Source of the DNA: Acidimicrobiia bacterium
Lineage (GTDB): Bacteria; Actinomycetota; Acidimicrobiia; IMCC26256; BP-133
Direction of reading: 5' to 3'
NCBI GenBank assembly: GCA_025934385.1
Contig: JAICYE010000005.1
Coordinates: 1 to 15,590, forward strand
DNA: 15,590 nt
Positions 1-7,359 of this stretch are shown piece by piece. Position numbers and translations under genes: made by a program. How positions within the stretch are numbered: the stretch's first letter is position 1; every line of letters starts with the position of its first letter. The notes under the pieces were generated by a model that worked only from the letters and a program-made list of their open reading frames with translations, was not told the origin of the DNA and searched no databases.

Positions 1-906
1 GACGCGCTGCCCGGCATCGGCCACGCCTGCGGCCACAACATCATCGCCGCCACCGCCGTCGGCACCGGCGTGGCGCTGGCCGAGGTGGCCGACGACCTCG
101 GCCTCACCGTGCGGGTCATGGGCACGCCGGCCGAGGAGGGCGGCGGCGGGAAGATCGTGCTGCTGAACGGCGGCGCCTTCGAGGGCGCCCACCTGGCGAT
201 GATGACCCACCCGGCGCCGATCGACATCGCCGAGTGGCCCATCATCGCCGCCCAGCAGTTCCGGGTCCGCTACACCGGGAAGGAGGCCCACGCCTCGGCC
301 TACCCCGAGCTCGGCCGCAACGCCGCCGATGCCCTCACCGTGGCCGGCGTGGCCATCGGCCTGCTCCGCCAGCACATCCACGCCGGCGACCGCGTCCACG
401 GCATCGTGACCCACGGCGGCGAGGCGCCCAACATCGTCCCCGCCCACACCGAGGGCGAGTACATCGTCCGCGGCGCCACCGTGGCCGACTTCGAGATCAT
501 GCGGGAACGGGTCATGCGCTGCTTCGAGGCCGGCGCCCTGGCCACCGGTACCACGCTCGATGTCCTCCCCCGCCACGAGCCCTACGCCGAGATGCACCAC
601 GACCCGGGCGTCGCCGCCGCCTACCGCCGCAACGCCGAAGCGCTGGGCCGCACCTTCGGCCCGTTCGACCCCCGGGCCTCCGGCTCGACCGACATGGGCA
701 ACGTGTCGCTGGCCATCCCGTCGATCCACCCGGCGATCGGCATCGACTCGCTCCCTGCGGTCAACCACCAGCCCGAGTTCACGGCCCACTGCGCCACTCC
801 CGCCGCCGACAACGCGCTGCGGGACGGCGCCGTCGCCATGGCCTGGGCGGCGGTGGACTGCGCCACTGACGACGCCGTCCGCAACCGGCTGCTCAGCCGC
901 CCGTGA
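1..906 (+). CDS. M20-family amidohydrolase / dipeptidase (PM20D2-like), 5' end missing
   Basis: The frame is open from base 1, so the N-terminus lies outside the window; 301 residues and the TGA stop are visible. The first residues read DALPGIGHACGHN, the Gly-His-x-Cys-Gly-His metal-site motif of M20 metallopeptidases. TPAEEGGGGK follows at about residues 42-51 and supplies the acidic catalytic/metal residues; MMTHPAP is at about 67-73. The central part (about 80-190, with KEAHAS and GGEAPNIVPAHTE) matches the lid/dimerisation domain, and a conserved C-terminal segment around GSTDMGNVS and HPAIGI completes the catalytic domain. The family, including PM20D2-like Xaa-Arg dipeptidases and AbgB-type aminobenzoyl-glutamate hydrolases, cleaves amide bonds of N-acyl amino acids or dipeptides in the cytoplasm. 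The substrate cannot be read from sequence. Family members are near 400 aa, so about 90 residues are missing. It converges on the small gene that follows. Confidence 0.9.
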   Translation, partial: DALPGIGHACGHNIIAATAVGTGVALAEVADDLGLTVRVMGTPAEEGGGGKIVLLNGGAFEGAHLAMMTHPAPIDIAEWPIIAAQQFRVRYTGKEAHASAYPELGRNAADALTVAGVAIGLLRQHIHAGDRVHGIVTHGGEAPNIVPAHTEGEYIVRGATVADFEIMRERVMRCFEAGALATGTTLDVLPRHEPYAEMHHDPGVAAAYRRNAEALGRTFGPFDPRASGSTDMGNVSLAIPSIHPAIGIDSLPAVNHQPEFTAHCATPAADNALRDGAVAMAWAAVDCATDDAVRNRLLSRP

Positions 907-921
907 CCCGCCGGAGGATTG

Positions 922-968
922 GGCGGTCGTTCCGCCGGTCCGGGGACGGGAGCGCTGCCAGCGCCGTC
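922..968. terminator. two hairpins between convergent genes
   Basis: Two inverted repeats sit in the 74-bp gap between the convergent genes ending at 906 and 981. The first is GGCGG (922-926), a 5-nt loop, then CCGCC (932-936). The second has an inner stem GCGCT (952-956)/AGCGC (960-964) and an outer stem GACG (945-948)/CGTC (965-968) with a 3-nt bulge. Neither has a U tract on either strand. Position suggests shared transcription termination; the sequence alone is weak evidence. Confidence 0.3.
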
Positions 969-980
969 GCCTGACGGCGG

Positions 981-1196
981 TTACTTCTGGACGGGCCCGC
1001 TCTGGCAGCCCTTCGTCTTGGGCATCACCACACACAACGGGGAGACGCCGCTTTCCGGCTGCTGACCGACCCGGGCGGTGTGGCCCTGGCCGGCCGGCTG
1101 GGCCGGAGCGGCGATGGCGCCGGCCGGGCCCAGCAGCGTGAAGGCTCCGGCGGCGGCGATGACGGCGGCGAGTCTGCGGCTTCGACGGTTGAGCAT
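981..1196 (-). CDS. small secreted protein, unknown function
   Basis: This 71-aa product begins MLNRRSRRLAAVIAAAGAF, a classic signal peptide: an Arg-rich start, a hydrophobic Ala/Leu core to about residue 24, and a likely cleavage at AIAA-AP near residues 29-31. The mature part is only about 40 residues, Gln/Gly/Pro-rich, with two cysteines (LCVV and KGCQ) that could form one disulphide outside the cell. I chose the ATG at 1196 because GGGGAG lies 7 nt upstream. A TTG two codons earlier (1202) would put that site almost against the start. An AT-richer patch upstream (around 1241-1265) holds TACGAT (1241-1246), a weak -10 candidate without a convincing -35. I recognise no family. The signal peptide, the ribosome site and the stop before the convergent neighbour support a real gene. 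Confidence 0.65.
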   Translation of the reverse strand: MLNRRSRRLAAVIAAAGAFTLLGPAGAIAAPAQPAGQGHTARVGQQPESGVSPLCVVMPKTKGCQSGPVQK

Positions 1197-1276
1197 GGTC
1201 AAACTCCCCTGGACGGACGGTGACGAACGCAGCAGATGGATCGTACTGCGATTAATTTCCGAATTGTCGGCGGCTC

Positions 1277-1305
1277 AGGCGCTGGGATCGTGGCCGCCAG
1301 CGCCT
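1277..1305 (-). terminator. hairpin downstream of fdhE, possible operon terminator
   Basis: A perfect 9-bp inverted repeat, AGGCGCTGG (1277-1285) and CCAGCGCCT (1297-1305), has an 11-nt loop and starts about 48 nt past the fdhE stop. It is the only strong hairpin in the 156-bp gap between fdhE and the small secreted gene, both on the minus strand. There is no U run after it, so rho-independent termination is uncertain. A perfect 12-bp palindrome ATCAGGCCTGAT (1342-1353) also touches the fdhE stop; its role is unknown. Confidence 0.3.
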
Positions 1306-1352
1306 CGTGGAGGGCAGTCCGCCTGGGGGCGCCGTACGCCAATCAGGCCTGA

Positions 1353-2267
1353 TCAGAGGCCAGCGAACGAAACCAGCGGGCGGGCCAGACCCTGGTCCTG
1401 GGCCCACAGGTCGAGCGGGACCGTGGCGACGTCGTCGACCAGTGGGACGAGCTCGGCCGCGCCCGGCTCCCGGAGGTCGAACGTCTTGACGTAGTGGCCG
1501 CAGGCCTCGCAGCCGTCGATCCGGATTCCCCGGAGGTTCCCGCCGCCAGAACGGCCACGGTCGTCGGAGATGAACGACGGAAGCCGGCTGGGATCGGACT
1601 CGGAGCACCAGGCGCAGACCGCCCGGGGAAACGTCCACCAGCCCGCGCAGCGGCCGCAGACCAGCGAGCGGGGGGACCCGCCCATGAACTCGCCCGACTC
1701 CTCGGCGATGACCGAGAGCTGGGCGGGGCCGCCGCAGGCCGGGCAGGCGGCGCCGGTCCACTCGTCACGATCGGGCGTGGCGATGGCCGCCCGGGCACCC
1801 TCCAGGATCGGGCCGGCCGCCACCCGGGCCCAGAACCCCAGCACCGGCTCCGGCCCGGCCGGGTCCTCGAGCCACGCCTCGACGAGCCCGGCCCGTTCGG
1901 TGTCGCCGGCGTCGCGGAGGGCTGCGCCGGCCGCACGCAGTGGGTCGGGAAGGGGAGCACCGGCCAGGGTCGACACGGCCAACGGGATCTCGGCGGCGAC
2001 GGGGTGCAGGGCGACGGCGAGGTCGAGCAGGGGGAAGCGGCCGGCGGCCCGGCGGAGCTCGGCGCCGGCGGTCACGGCCGCGGCGGCGTCCTGCACGGCG
2101 GGCCACTCCGCCCGGGCGGCCTGGAATCGCAGGACGGCGGCCATGAGCGACAGTGGCCCGGCCGCGCCACCCCCGCCTCCGGGGGCGGCCAGGAGCCGCT
2201 CGGCCCGGGCCAGCCGGGCGGCGAAGTCCCCCGGGCCGCCCCGGCGGGCCCCGGGCCGGAACATCAT
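1353..2267 (-). CDS. fdhE: FdhE-like formate dehydrogenase accessory protein
   Basis: This 304-aa protein is close to the usual FdhE length (about 309 aa). The N-terminal half is Ala/Leu-rich and helical. The C-terminal half carries four CxxC pairs: C175/C178 (CPACGG), C204/C207 (CGRC), C218/C221 (CAWC) and C253/C256 (CEAC), the last followed by GHYVKTFD. This four-pair rubredoxin-like pattern, plus a C-terminal VDDVATVPLDLWA segment, is the FdhE signature. FdhE is a cytoplasmic factor needed for assembly of respiratory formate dehydrogenases; it binds the catalytic subunit before Tat export. It is the last gene of the operon, beginning 28 nt after the gamma-subunit stop. The start is a tandem ATG-ATG with no obvious ribosome site, so translation may depend on coupling to the gene upstream. 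The gene order matches E. coli fdoGHI-fdhE. Confidence 0.88.
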   Translation of the reverse strand: MMFRPGARRGGPGDFAARLARAERLLAAPGGGGGAAGPLSLMAAVLRFQAARAEWPAVQDAAAAVTAGAELRRAAGRFPLLDLAVALHPVAAEIPLAVSTLAGAPLPDPLRAAGAALRDAGDTERAGLVEAWLEDPAGPEPVLGFWARVAAGPILEGARAAIATPDRDEWTGAACPACGGPAQLSVIAEESGEFMGGSPRSLVCGRCAGWWTFPRAVCAWCSESDPSRLPSFISDDRGRSGGGNLRGIRIDGCEACGHYVKTFDLREPGAAELVPLVDDVATVPLDLWAQDQGLARPLVSFAGL

Positions 2268-2295
2268 CGACGGGCGGCCGATGAGGCCGGCGGTA

Positions 2296-2976
2296 TCAGC
2301 GGTTCGCCCCGGCCCGGCGGCGGTCCTGGACGCGGAACCAGGCCGGGTGGTGCCAGGCCGCCCAGGCCCGGCTGACCCGGCCGGTGGTCATGGACGAGAA
2401 CGTGCCGGGGAACATCACGGTCGACATGTAGACGTGGATGATGAAGCCCCCCACCATGAGCAGGAAGGCGACGTGGTGGAGGAACCGGGCCCAGTGGTGC
2501 AGCGCCGACGCGCCGCCCAGCCAGGCACCCCACAGCGGCAGGCCGGTGACGAACAGCACCAGCCCGAGCACCACCGCGAACCAGTAGTAGCCCTTCTGGC
2601 CGGCGTTGTAGCGCCCGGTGTCGAGGCCGGTGTGGCCTTCGCCGGTGTAGGTCCGCAGCCGGCGAACCCATTCCCTGTCGCCGGCGGTCATGCGCATGTC
2701 CCGGGCCCACGAGACCAGCATCCACAGGATCCCGAGCGTGAACGCCACGCCGAACCACGGATGGAGGAACCGCATGGTCTGGCCGCCACCGAACAGGCCG
2801 GCGAGGAAATACGCCCGCGGGTAGCCGAGGGCGAACCCCGACACCATCAGGGCGATGAACGTGAGGGCGACCCACCAGTGCACGAGCCGGTCGGTCAGCG
2901 TGTAGCGCACCAGCGTCGGCCCGGCGGCCGCGCCCCCGTTGGTCGTGGCGCCCGTCCCCATCTGCACGGCGCTCAT
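2296..2976 (-). CDS. fdoI: formate dehydrogenase gamma subunit, cytochrome b556
   Basis: This 226-aa membrane protein has four predicted hydrophobic helices (about residues 33-52, 72-91, 130-150 and 165-187). It anchors the complex and passes electrons from the beta subunit to quinone. Histidines H33 (LVHWW), H72 (LHPWF), H167 (LHH) and H181 (IIHVY) reproduce the spacing of the haem-ligating histidines of E. coli FdnI (39 residues between the first two, 14 between the last two), so two b haems are expected. The start ATG overlaps the beta-subunit stop as ATGA, and AGGAGGAG lies just upstream inside the beta gene, which fixes the start and implies translational coupling. A Gly/Thr-rich stretch of about 20 residues precedes the first helix. 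The symbol follows E. coli fdo; fdn and fdo paralogues cannot be told apart here. Confidence 0.93.
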   Translation of the reverse strand: MSAVQMGTGATTNGGAAAGPTLVRYTLTDRLVHWWVALTFIALMVSGFALGYPRAYFLAGLFGGGQTMRFLHPWFGVAFTLGILWMLVSWARDMRMTAGDREWVRRLRTYTGEGHTGLDTGRYNAGQKGYYWFAVVLGLVLFVTGLPLWGAWLGGASALHHWARFLHHVAFLLMVGGFIIHVYMSTVMFPGTFSSMTTGRVSRAWAAWHHPAWFRVQDRRRAGANR

Positions 2977-4040
2977 CGCTCCTCCTCCTGCGGCTGGGAC
3001 TGCGGTGGCGGCGGCTGCGGCAGGCTGACCGGGCCCGCCCCGTCGCCGTCCCCTGCACCGCTCGCCCCGTTCCCCGGGGCAGCCATGCCGTCGCCGGCGC
3101 CGACCGGCACCTCCTGGCCGGTCCGCTCCTCCTCGATGGCCCCCTCGTGGCCGAGCCGCTCGGCCTCGGCGACCGCCTCCTCCTCCGGCGGGGGCTTCCT
3201 CCGGCCCGTCCGCAGGTAGAAGATCCCGGTGGCCAGCAAGCCGCCCCACACCGAGATCGAGCCGAGCTTGCGGAGCACTGACAGGGCCGAGAAGAACGTC
3301 CCCGGCACGTGCGGGTCCTCGGGGAGCCCGTAGTCCGACAGCTTGTCGCCCCGGGGCACCACGTACATCATGTGCAGCCCGCCGACGCCGGCCGGGTCGT
3401 AGAGCATGGCGTGCTGGAAGCCCCGCTTCTTCAGCTTGTCGACCTTGCCGTTGGCGATGGCCACCATCTCGGGCTTGCCGCCGAACTTGATGGCCCCGGT
3501 CGGGCAGCTCTTGACGCAGGCCGGCTCGAGCGACGCCGACACCCGGTCGACGCAGAGCGTGCACTTGTAGACCTTCTTGGTCTTCTGGTCGAAGCGGGGG
3601 ATGTCGAACGGGCAGCCGGTGACGCAGTACTGGCAGCCGATGCACTTCGTCTGGTCGAAGTTCACGATGCCGTTCGTGTACTGGACGATGGCCCCGGGGG
3701 CCGGGCAGGCGGCCAGGCAGCCGGGGTCGTCGCAGTGGAGGCAGCTGTCCTTGCGGATGAGCCAGGCGAGATCGCCGCCGTCGAGCTCGATCTCGTTGAA
3801 CCGCATGAGGTCCCAGGTGGAGGCAGTCAGGTCGGGGTGGCTCTGGTAGCTGCCGAAGTTGGCCGTGTGGTCGGCCGGCAGGTCGTTCCACTCCTTGCAG
3901 GCCACCTCACAGGCCTTGCAGCCGATGCAGAGATCGATGTCGACGAGCTTGGAGATCTCCGTGGTGTGGCGGCGGATGCCGGTCGCCGACGCCGGCGTCG
4001 CCGACTTCCGGCGGATGGCCAGTCCGAGTTCGGTGGACAC
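2973..4040 (-). CDS. fdoH: formate dehydrogenase beta subunit, 4x[4Fe-4S] ferredoxin
   Basis: This 355-aa subunit relays electrons from the catalytic subunit to cytochrome b. Sixteen cysteines form four cluster motifs: C38/41/44/48, C100/103/108/112, C133/136/139/143 and C160/163/175/179. The third cluster group is followed by PFDIPRF, as in FdnH/FdoH. A single membrane helix near residues 256-277 (SISVWGGLLATGIFYL) is the expected C-terminal anchor. Beyond it lies a tail of about 75 residues rich in Glu, Gly, Pro and Gln, which makes the protein longer than the E. coli homologues (about 294-300 aa). The start is GTG. Its AGGAGG ribosome site, 7 nt upstream, overlaps the TAG stop of the alpha gene, so the two genes are tightly linked (9-nt gap). 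It overlaps the gamma gene by 4 nt. Confidence 0.95.
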   Translation of the reverse strand: MSTELGLAIRRKSATPASATGIRRHTTEISKLVDIDLCIGCKACEVACKEWNDLPADHTANFGSYQSHPDLTASTWDLMRFNEIELDGGDLAWLIRKDSCLHCDDPGCLAACPAPGAIVQYTNGIVNFDQTKCIGCQYCVTGCPFDIPRFDQKTKKVYKCTLCVDRVSASLEPACVKSCPTGAIKFGGKPEMVAIANGKVDKLKKRGFQHAMLYDPAGVGGLHMMYVVPRGDKLSDYGLPEDPHVPGTFFSALSVLRKLGSISVWGGLLATGIFYLRTGRRKPPPEEEAVAEAERLGHEGAIEEERTGQEVPVGAGDGMAAPGNGASGAGDGDGAGPVSLPQPPPPQSQPQEEER

Positions 4041-4049
4041 GGTGGCCTC

Positions 4050-7000
4050 CTATGCCTTCTCGACGTTGACGAGGAAGCCCTTGAACTCCGGCGTCCGCAC
4101 GTTGGCGTCACCGACGTAGGGCGTGAGCAGGTTGGCCATCTCCGGTGTGGCGTTGAACTTGCCGGTGTTGGGGTCGGCGCCCCGGCCGGCGGCGTAGTGC
4201 CAGTGGACCGGGATCCCCACCTGGTAGACGGTCTTGCCGCCGACCTTCAAGGGCCGGATCCGTTTGCTCACAATGGCGACGCCGACGACCTCGCCCCGTT
4301 TCGACTTCACCCGCACCTTGCCGCCATTGGTGATCCCCTTCTTCTCGGCCAGCTCCACCGGCAGCTCGACGAAGAAGTCGGGCATGGCCTCCACCAGGTA
4401 GGGCACGTTCTGGGTGAGGTAGTGCTCGTGCTCGGTCACCCGGTAGGTGGTGGCCACGTAGGGGAACTCGGAGTCGATGGCGGCGAACGTGTCCTTGGCG
4501 TCCTTGTAGAGGAACACGGCCGGGTCGTTCTGCACCTTGGACAGGGCGTTGGCGACCGGCGACTCCATCGGCTCATAGTGCTCGGGGAAGGGCCCGTCGT
4601 TGGTCAGGCTCCCAGGAGCGAAGAGCCGGCCCACCCCCTCGCCCGTCATGATGAAGGCGCCCTTGCCCTCCGACGGCGCCGAGGTCGGCGAGAAGTCGGG
4701 AACGTCGCCCACCCACTTGGTGCCGTTCCACTTGATGCCCGGCCTCGTCGGGTCCCAAGGGTTCCCCTGGGCGTCGGCCGAGGCCCGGTTGTACATGACC
4801 CGCCGGTTGAGCGGCCAGGACCAGGCCCACCCGGGGAAGAAGCCGAGGCCGGTCGGGTCCGACGTCCCCCGGCGCTGCATCATGTTCCCCTCAGGGGGAT
4901 ACGACCCGGAGTAGATCCAGTCGCCGCAGCTGGTGGTGCCGTCGTCCTTGCAGGCCGAGAAGGCCGGCAGCCGGTTGCCGGTGGTGAGGTCGAAGCCGTT
5001 GACCTCCTGGGCCAGCTCGTCGAGGGACGGGTTGCCGGGGTTGGCGTAGTCCCACTTGAGGTTCAGGATCGGCTCCGGCAGCGTCCCGCCCTCCTTCTTG
5101 TAGAGGGCCTTCAGCCGGAGGAAGAGCTGCCCGATGATCCAGTTGTCGTCCTTCACCTGGCCGGGCGGGTCGAGCACCTTGTACTTCCACTGGGCCCACC
5201 GGCCGGAGTTGACGAAGCTGCCGTCCTTCTCGATCCAGTGGGTGCAGGGGAACATGAAGACTTCGGTCTGGATGCTCTTCGAGTCGACGCCCGGCCTCCG
5301 CCAGAACTCCGAGGTGGCCGTGGGCAGCGGGTCCATGACCACCAGCCACTTGAGGTTGCCGAGCGACTGGCTGATGCGGTTGGAGTCGGGCCCGATGTTC
5401 ACGTCGGACATGCCGCCGGCGAAGAGGCCGTCGAGCGTGCCGTTGCGGGCCTCGTTGTGGATCGTGAGCCACGACGAGTTCTGGGACGGCTTCGGGATCC
5501 AGGAGTACCGGTAGTCGTTGTCGGCCTGGGCGTTGTCGCCCCACCACGACTTCATCAGCGACACCATGAACTTCTTGTAGTTGGTGCCGAAGTAGTTGAC
5601 GGCGTTGGGCGAGCTGGCCTTCGACGGCACCTTGGCCATGTAGTCGGCCAGCGTGTTCATGCCGGGCTTGGGAATGGCCAGGTAGCCGGGGAGGATCTCC
5701 CAGCTGATGGCGTTGTCGGTGTTCCCCTGGATGTTGGCGTGACCCCGCTCGGCGTTGACGCCGCCGCCGGGCCGGCCCACGTTGCCGAGCAGCAGCTGGA
5801 CCAGGCCGATGCCCCGGATGATCTGCACGCCGGTGACGTGGTGCGTCAGCCCGACGGCGTAGACGACGCTGCCGACCCTCTCGGCGACGCCGGTGGATCC
5901 CATCATGTCGGCGATCTGGGTGAACTTGTCGACCGGCATGCCGGTGATCTCCGACACCTTCTCCGGCGTGTAGCGGGCGTAGTGCGCCTTCATCATCTGG
6001 AAGACGCAGCGGGGGTCCTGCAGGGTCGGGTCGGTCTTGGCGAAGGCCACCGGCGTGGCGGCCGGCGTCTGGCCGCCAGTCGGCGACGGCGTCCCCCCCG
6101 AGGACGCCCCGGCCGCCGGACCGAGGGCGGCGGCGCCGCCCGACGACCCCGGCGGCTGGCCGCCGGATCCACCCGTCGCTCCCGGCACCAGCCGCTCGTA
6201 GTCCCACGTGGTCGAGTCGTAGGATTTCTTCGTCTGGTCGTAGCCGGAGAACAGCCCGTCGTTGAACTCGTAGCCCTGCGCCACGATGAACGAGGCATTG
6301 GTGTGCAGCTTGACGTAGTCCTCGTGGTACAGCTTGTGCTGGAGGATGTAGTTGACGAGCCCGCCGAAGAAGGCGACGTCGGTGCCCGCTCGGATCGGGG
6401 CGTAGACGTCGGCGATCGCCGAGGTGCGGGTGAAGCGCGGGTCGACGTGGATGATCTTCGTGCCGCGCTCATCCCGCCCGACGTGGGCCCACTTCCAGCC
6501 GCAGGGATGGTTCTCGGCGGGATTGGCCCCGATGACGAGGATCACGTCGCTGTTCTTGAAGTCGCGCCAGTGGTTGGTCATGGCGCCCCGGCCGAAGGAG
6601 GCGGCCAAACTGGCCACCGTGGGGCCGTGTCAAACGCGGGCCTGTTGCTCCAGGTAGACACACCCCAGCGCCCGGAAGAACTTGGCGGTGAGGTACCCCT
6701 CCTCCGACGTGATCGTCGCCCCGCCGACGAAGCCGAAGCCCTCGTTGCGGTTGACCTCGAGGCCGTCCTTGTCCTTGAGGACGAGCTTCTTGTCCCGGGA
6801 GTCCTTCATGTGCCGGGCCAGGCGGTCGAGGGCGTCGGTCCACTCGATGTCTTCCCAGTCGGTGCCGCCGGGCCGGCGCACCTTGGGCCGCAGCGCCCGG
6901 TTGCCGTTGAGGGCCAGCTGCAGCGTCGACGCTCCCTTGGGGCACAGCGTCCCGCCGTTGACCGGGCTGTCGGGGTCGCCCTCGATGTGGACCAGCGTCT

Positions 7001-7217
7001 GGGCGACGTTGAGGGCGTTGTCGCCGACCTTGTAGGCGATCATCGAGCAGCCGACGGCGCAGTAGGGGCAGATCGTGCGGACCTCGGTGGCCCGGGAGAT
7101 CTTCAGCTGCGTCACTTCGGCGTAGGCCGGCCTCAGGTCGAACCCGAAGCTCCCCCAGGCGACCGCCGCCCCGCCGACCGCCGACATCTTGAAGAAGTCA
7201 CGACGGGTCATCTCCAC
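4050..7217 (-). CDS. fdoG: formate dehydrogenase alpha subunit, selenocysteine- and molybdopterin-containing (TGA at 6630-6632 read as Sec)
   Basis: This is the catalytic subunit: it oxidises formate to CO2 at a bis-MGD molybdenum or tungsten centre. Read through the TGA it is 1055 residues (E. coli FdnG is about 1015). Residues 1-33 are a Tat signal peptide (TRRDFFK twin-arginine motif, cut after AYA), so the enzyme acts outside the membrane. C50/C53/C57/C92 bind a 4Fe-4S cluster. The TGA is codon 196 in EQQARV-U-HGPTVASLA, the Sec context of E. coli FdnG/FdoG, and the frame continues with no other stop to 4050. The rest is the MGD-binding core (NHWRDFKNSDVILVIGANP, ERGHANIQGNTDN) and a C-terminal dinucleotide-binding domain. 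Residues about 345-392 are a Gly/Pro/Ser/Ala-rich insertion absent from E. coli. The start is GTG 7217 with GGAGG 11 nt upstream; ATG 7211 is an alternative. A stop-based gene caller would split the gene at the TGA. Confidence 0.95.
6600..6632 (-). promoter_or_regulatory. UGA selenocysteine codon with bacterial SECIS-like hairpin
   Basis: The UGA (6632-6630) is followed after 11 nt by GGUGGCC (6618-6612), loop AGUUU (6611-6607) and GGCCGCC (6606-6600): a 7-bp stem with one G-U pair. The hairpin lies inside the coding sequence directly downstream of the UGA, at the position used by E. coli fdhF and fdnG, and its small apical loop contains GU as in those elements. It would be the SelB-Sec-tRNA docking site. 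The loop is smaller than in some E. coli models, and no folding was run. Confidence 0.8.
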
Positions 7218-7359
7218 GGCCAGGGCCCCCTCCCCCTAGGAGCCGCGCTCACCCCGGCTCCGACGCCCGCACAATAAGCCCGCAGTCAGGTGCGCTGCCA
7301 GGATCGTCGGGGAGACCGCCCTGTAGTCACAATGTATCTAGAACGGTACGCCGCTCGGC
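7218..7359 (-). promoter_or_regulatory. upstream region of the formate dehydrogenase operon
   Basis: These 142 bp must hold the fdh promoter unless the operon is read through from the dehydrogenase gene at 7360-8211 on the same strand. A perfect 6-bp inverted repeat, GGAGCC (7239-7244) and GGCTCC (7256-7261) with an 11-nt loop, lies immediately upstream of the GGAGG ribosome site (about 7229-7234). A weak promoter candidate is TTGTGA (7327-7332) with GACGAT (7303-7308), spacer 18. Another AT-rich patch, TCTAGATACATTGTGA, spans 7327-7342. No site for a specific regulator is recognised. Confidence 0.25.

Noticed and set aside
2977..3891. N-terminal extension of the gamma-subunit frame across the beta gene
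   Set aside because: The extra 305 codons are Arg/Pro/Gly-rich shadow sequence. ATG 2976 with AGGAGGAG upstream and the ATGA overlap is clearly the start.
6630..6632. TGA as a nonsense mutation or a gene boundary in the alpha subunit
   Set aside because: The flanking residues match the known Sec context, the SECIS-like hairpin follows, the frame continues, and the apparent restart at GTG 6617 has no ribosome site and no signal peptide.
3309..7277. A 1322-aa open frame on the plus strand opposite the formate dehydrogenase genes
   Set aside because: It is antisense to three convincing genes and rich in Val/Gly/Asp/Leu/Arg, the usual product of reading GC-rich codons backwards. No domain or ribosome site was seen.
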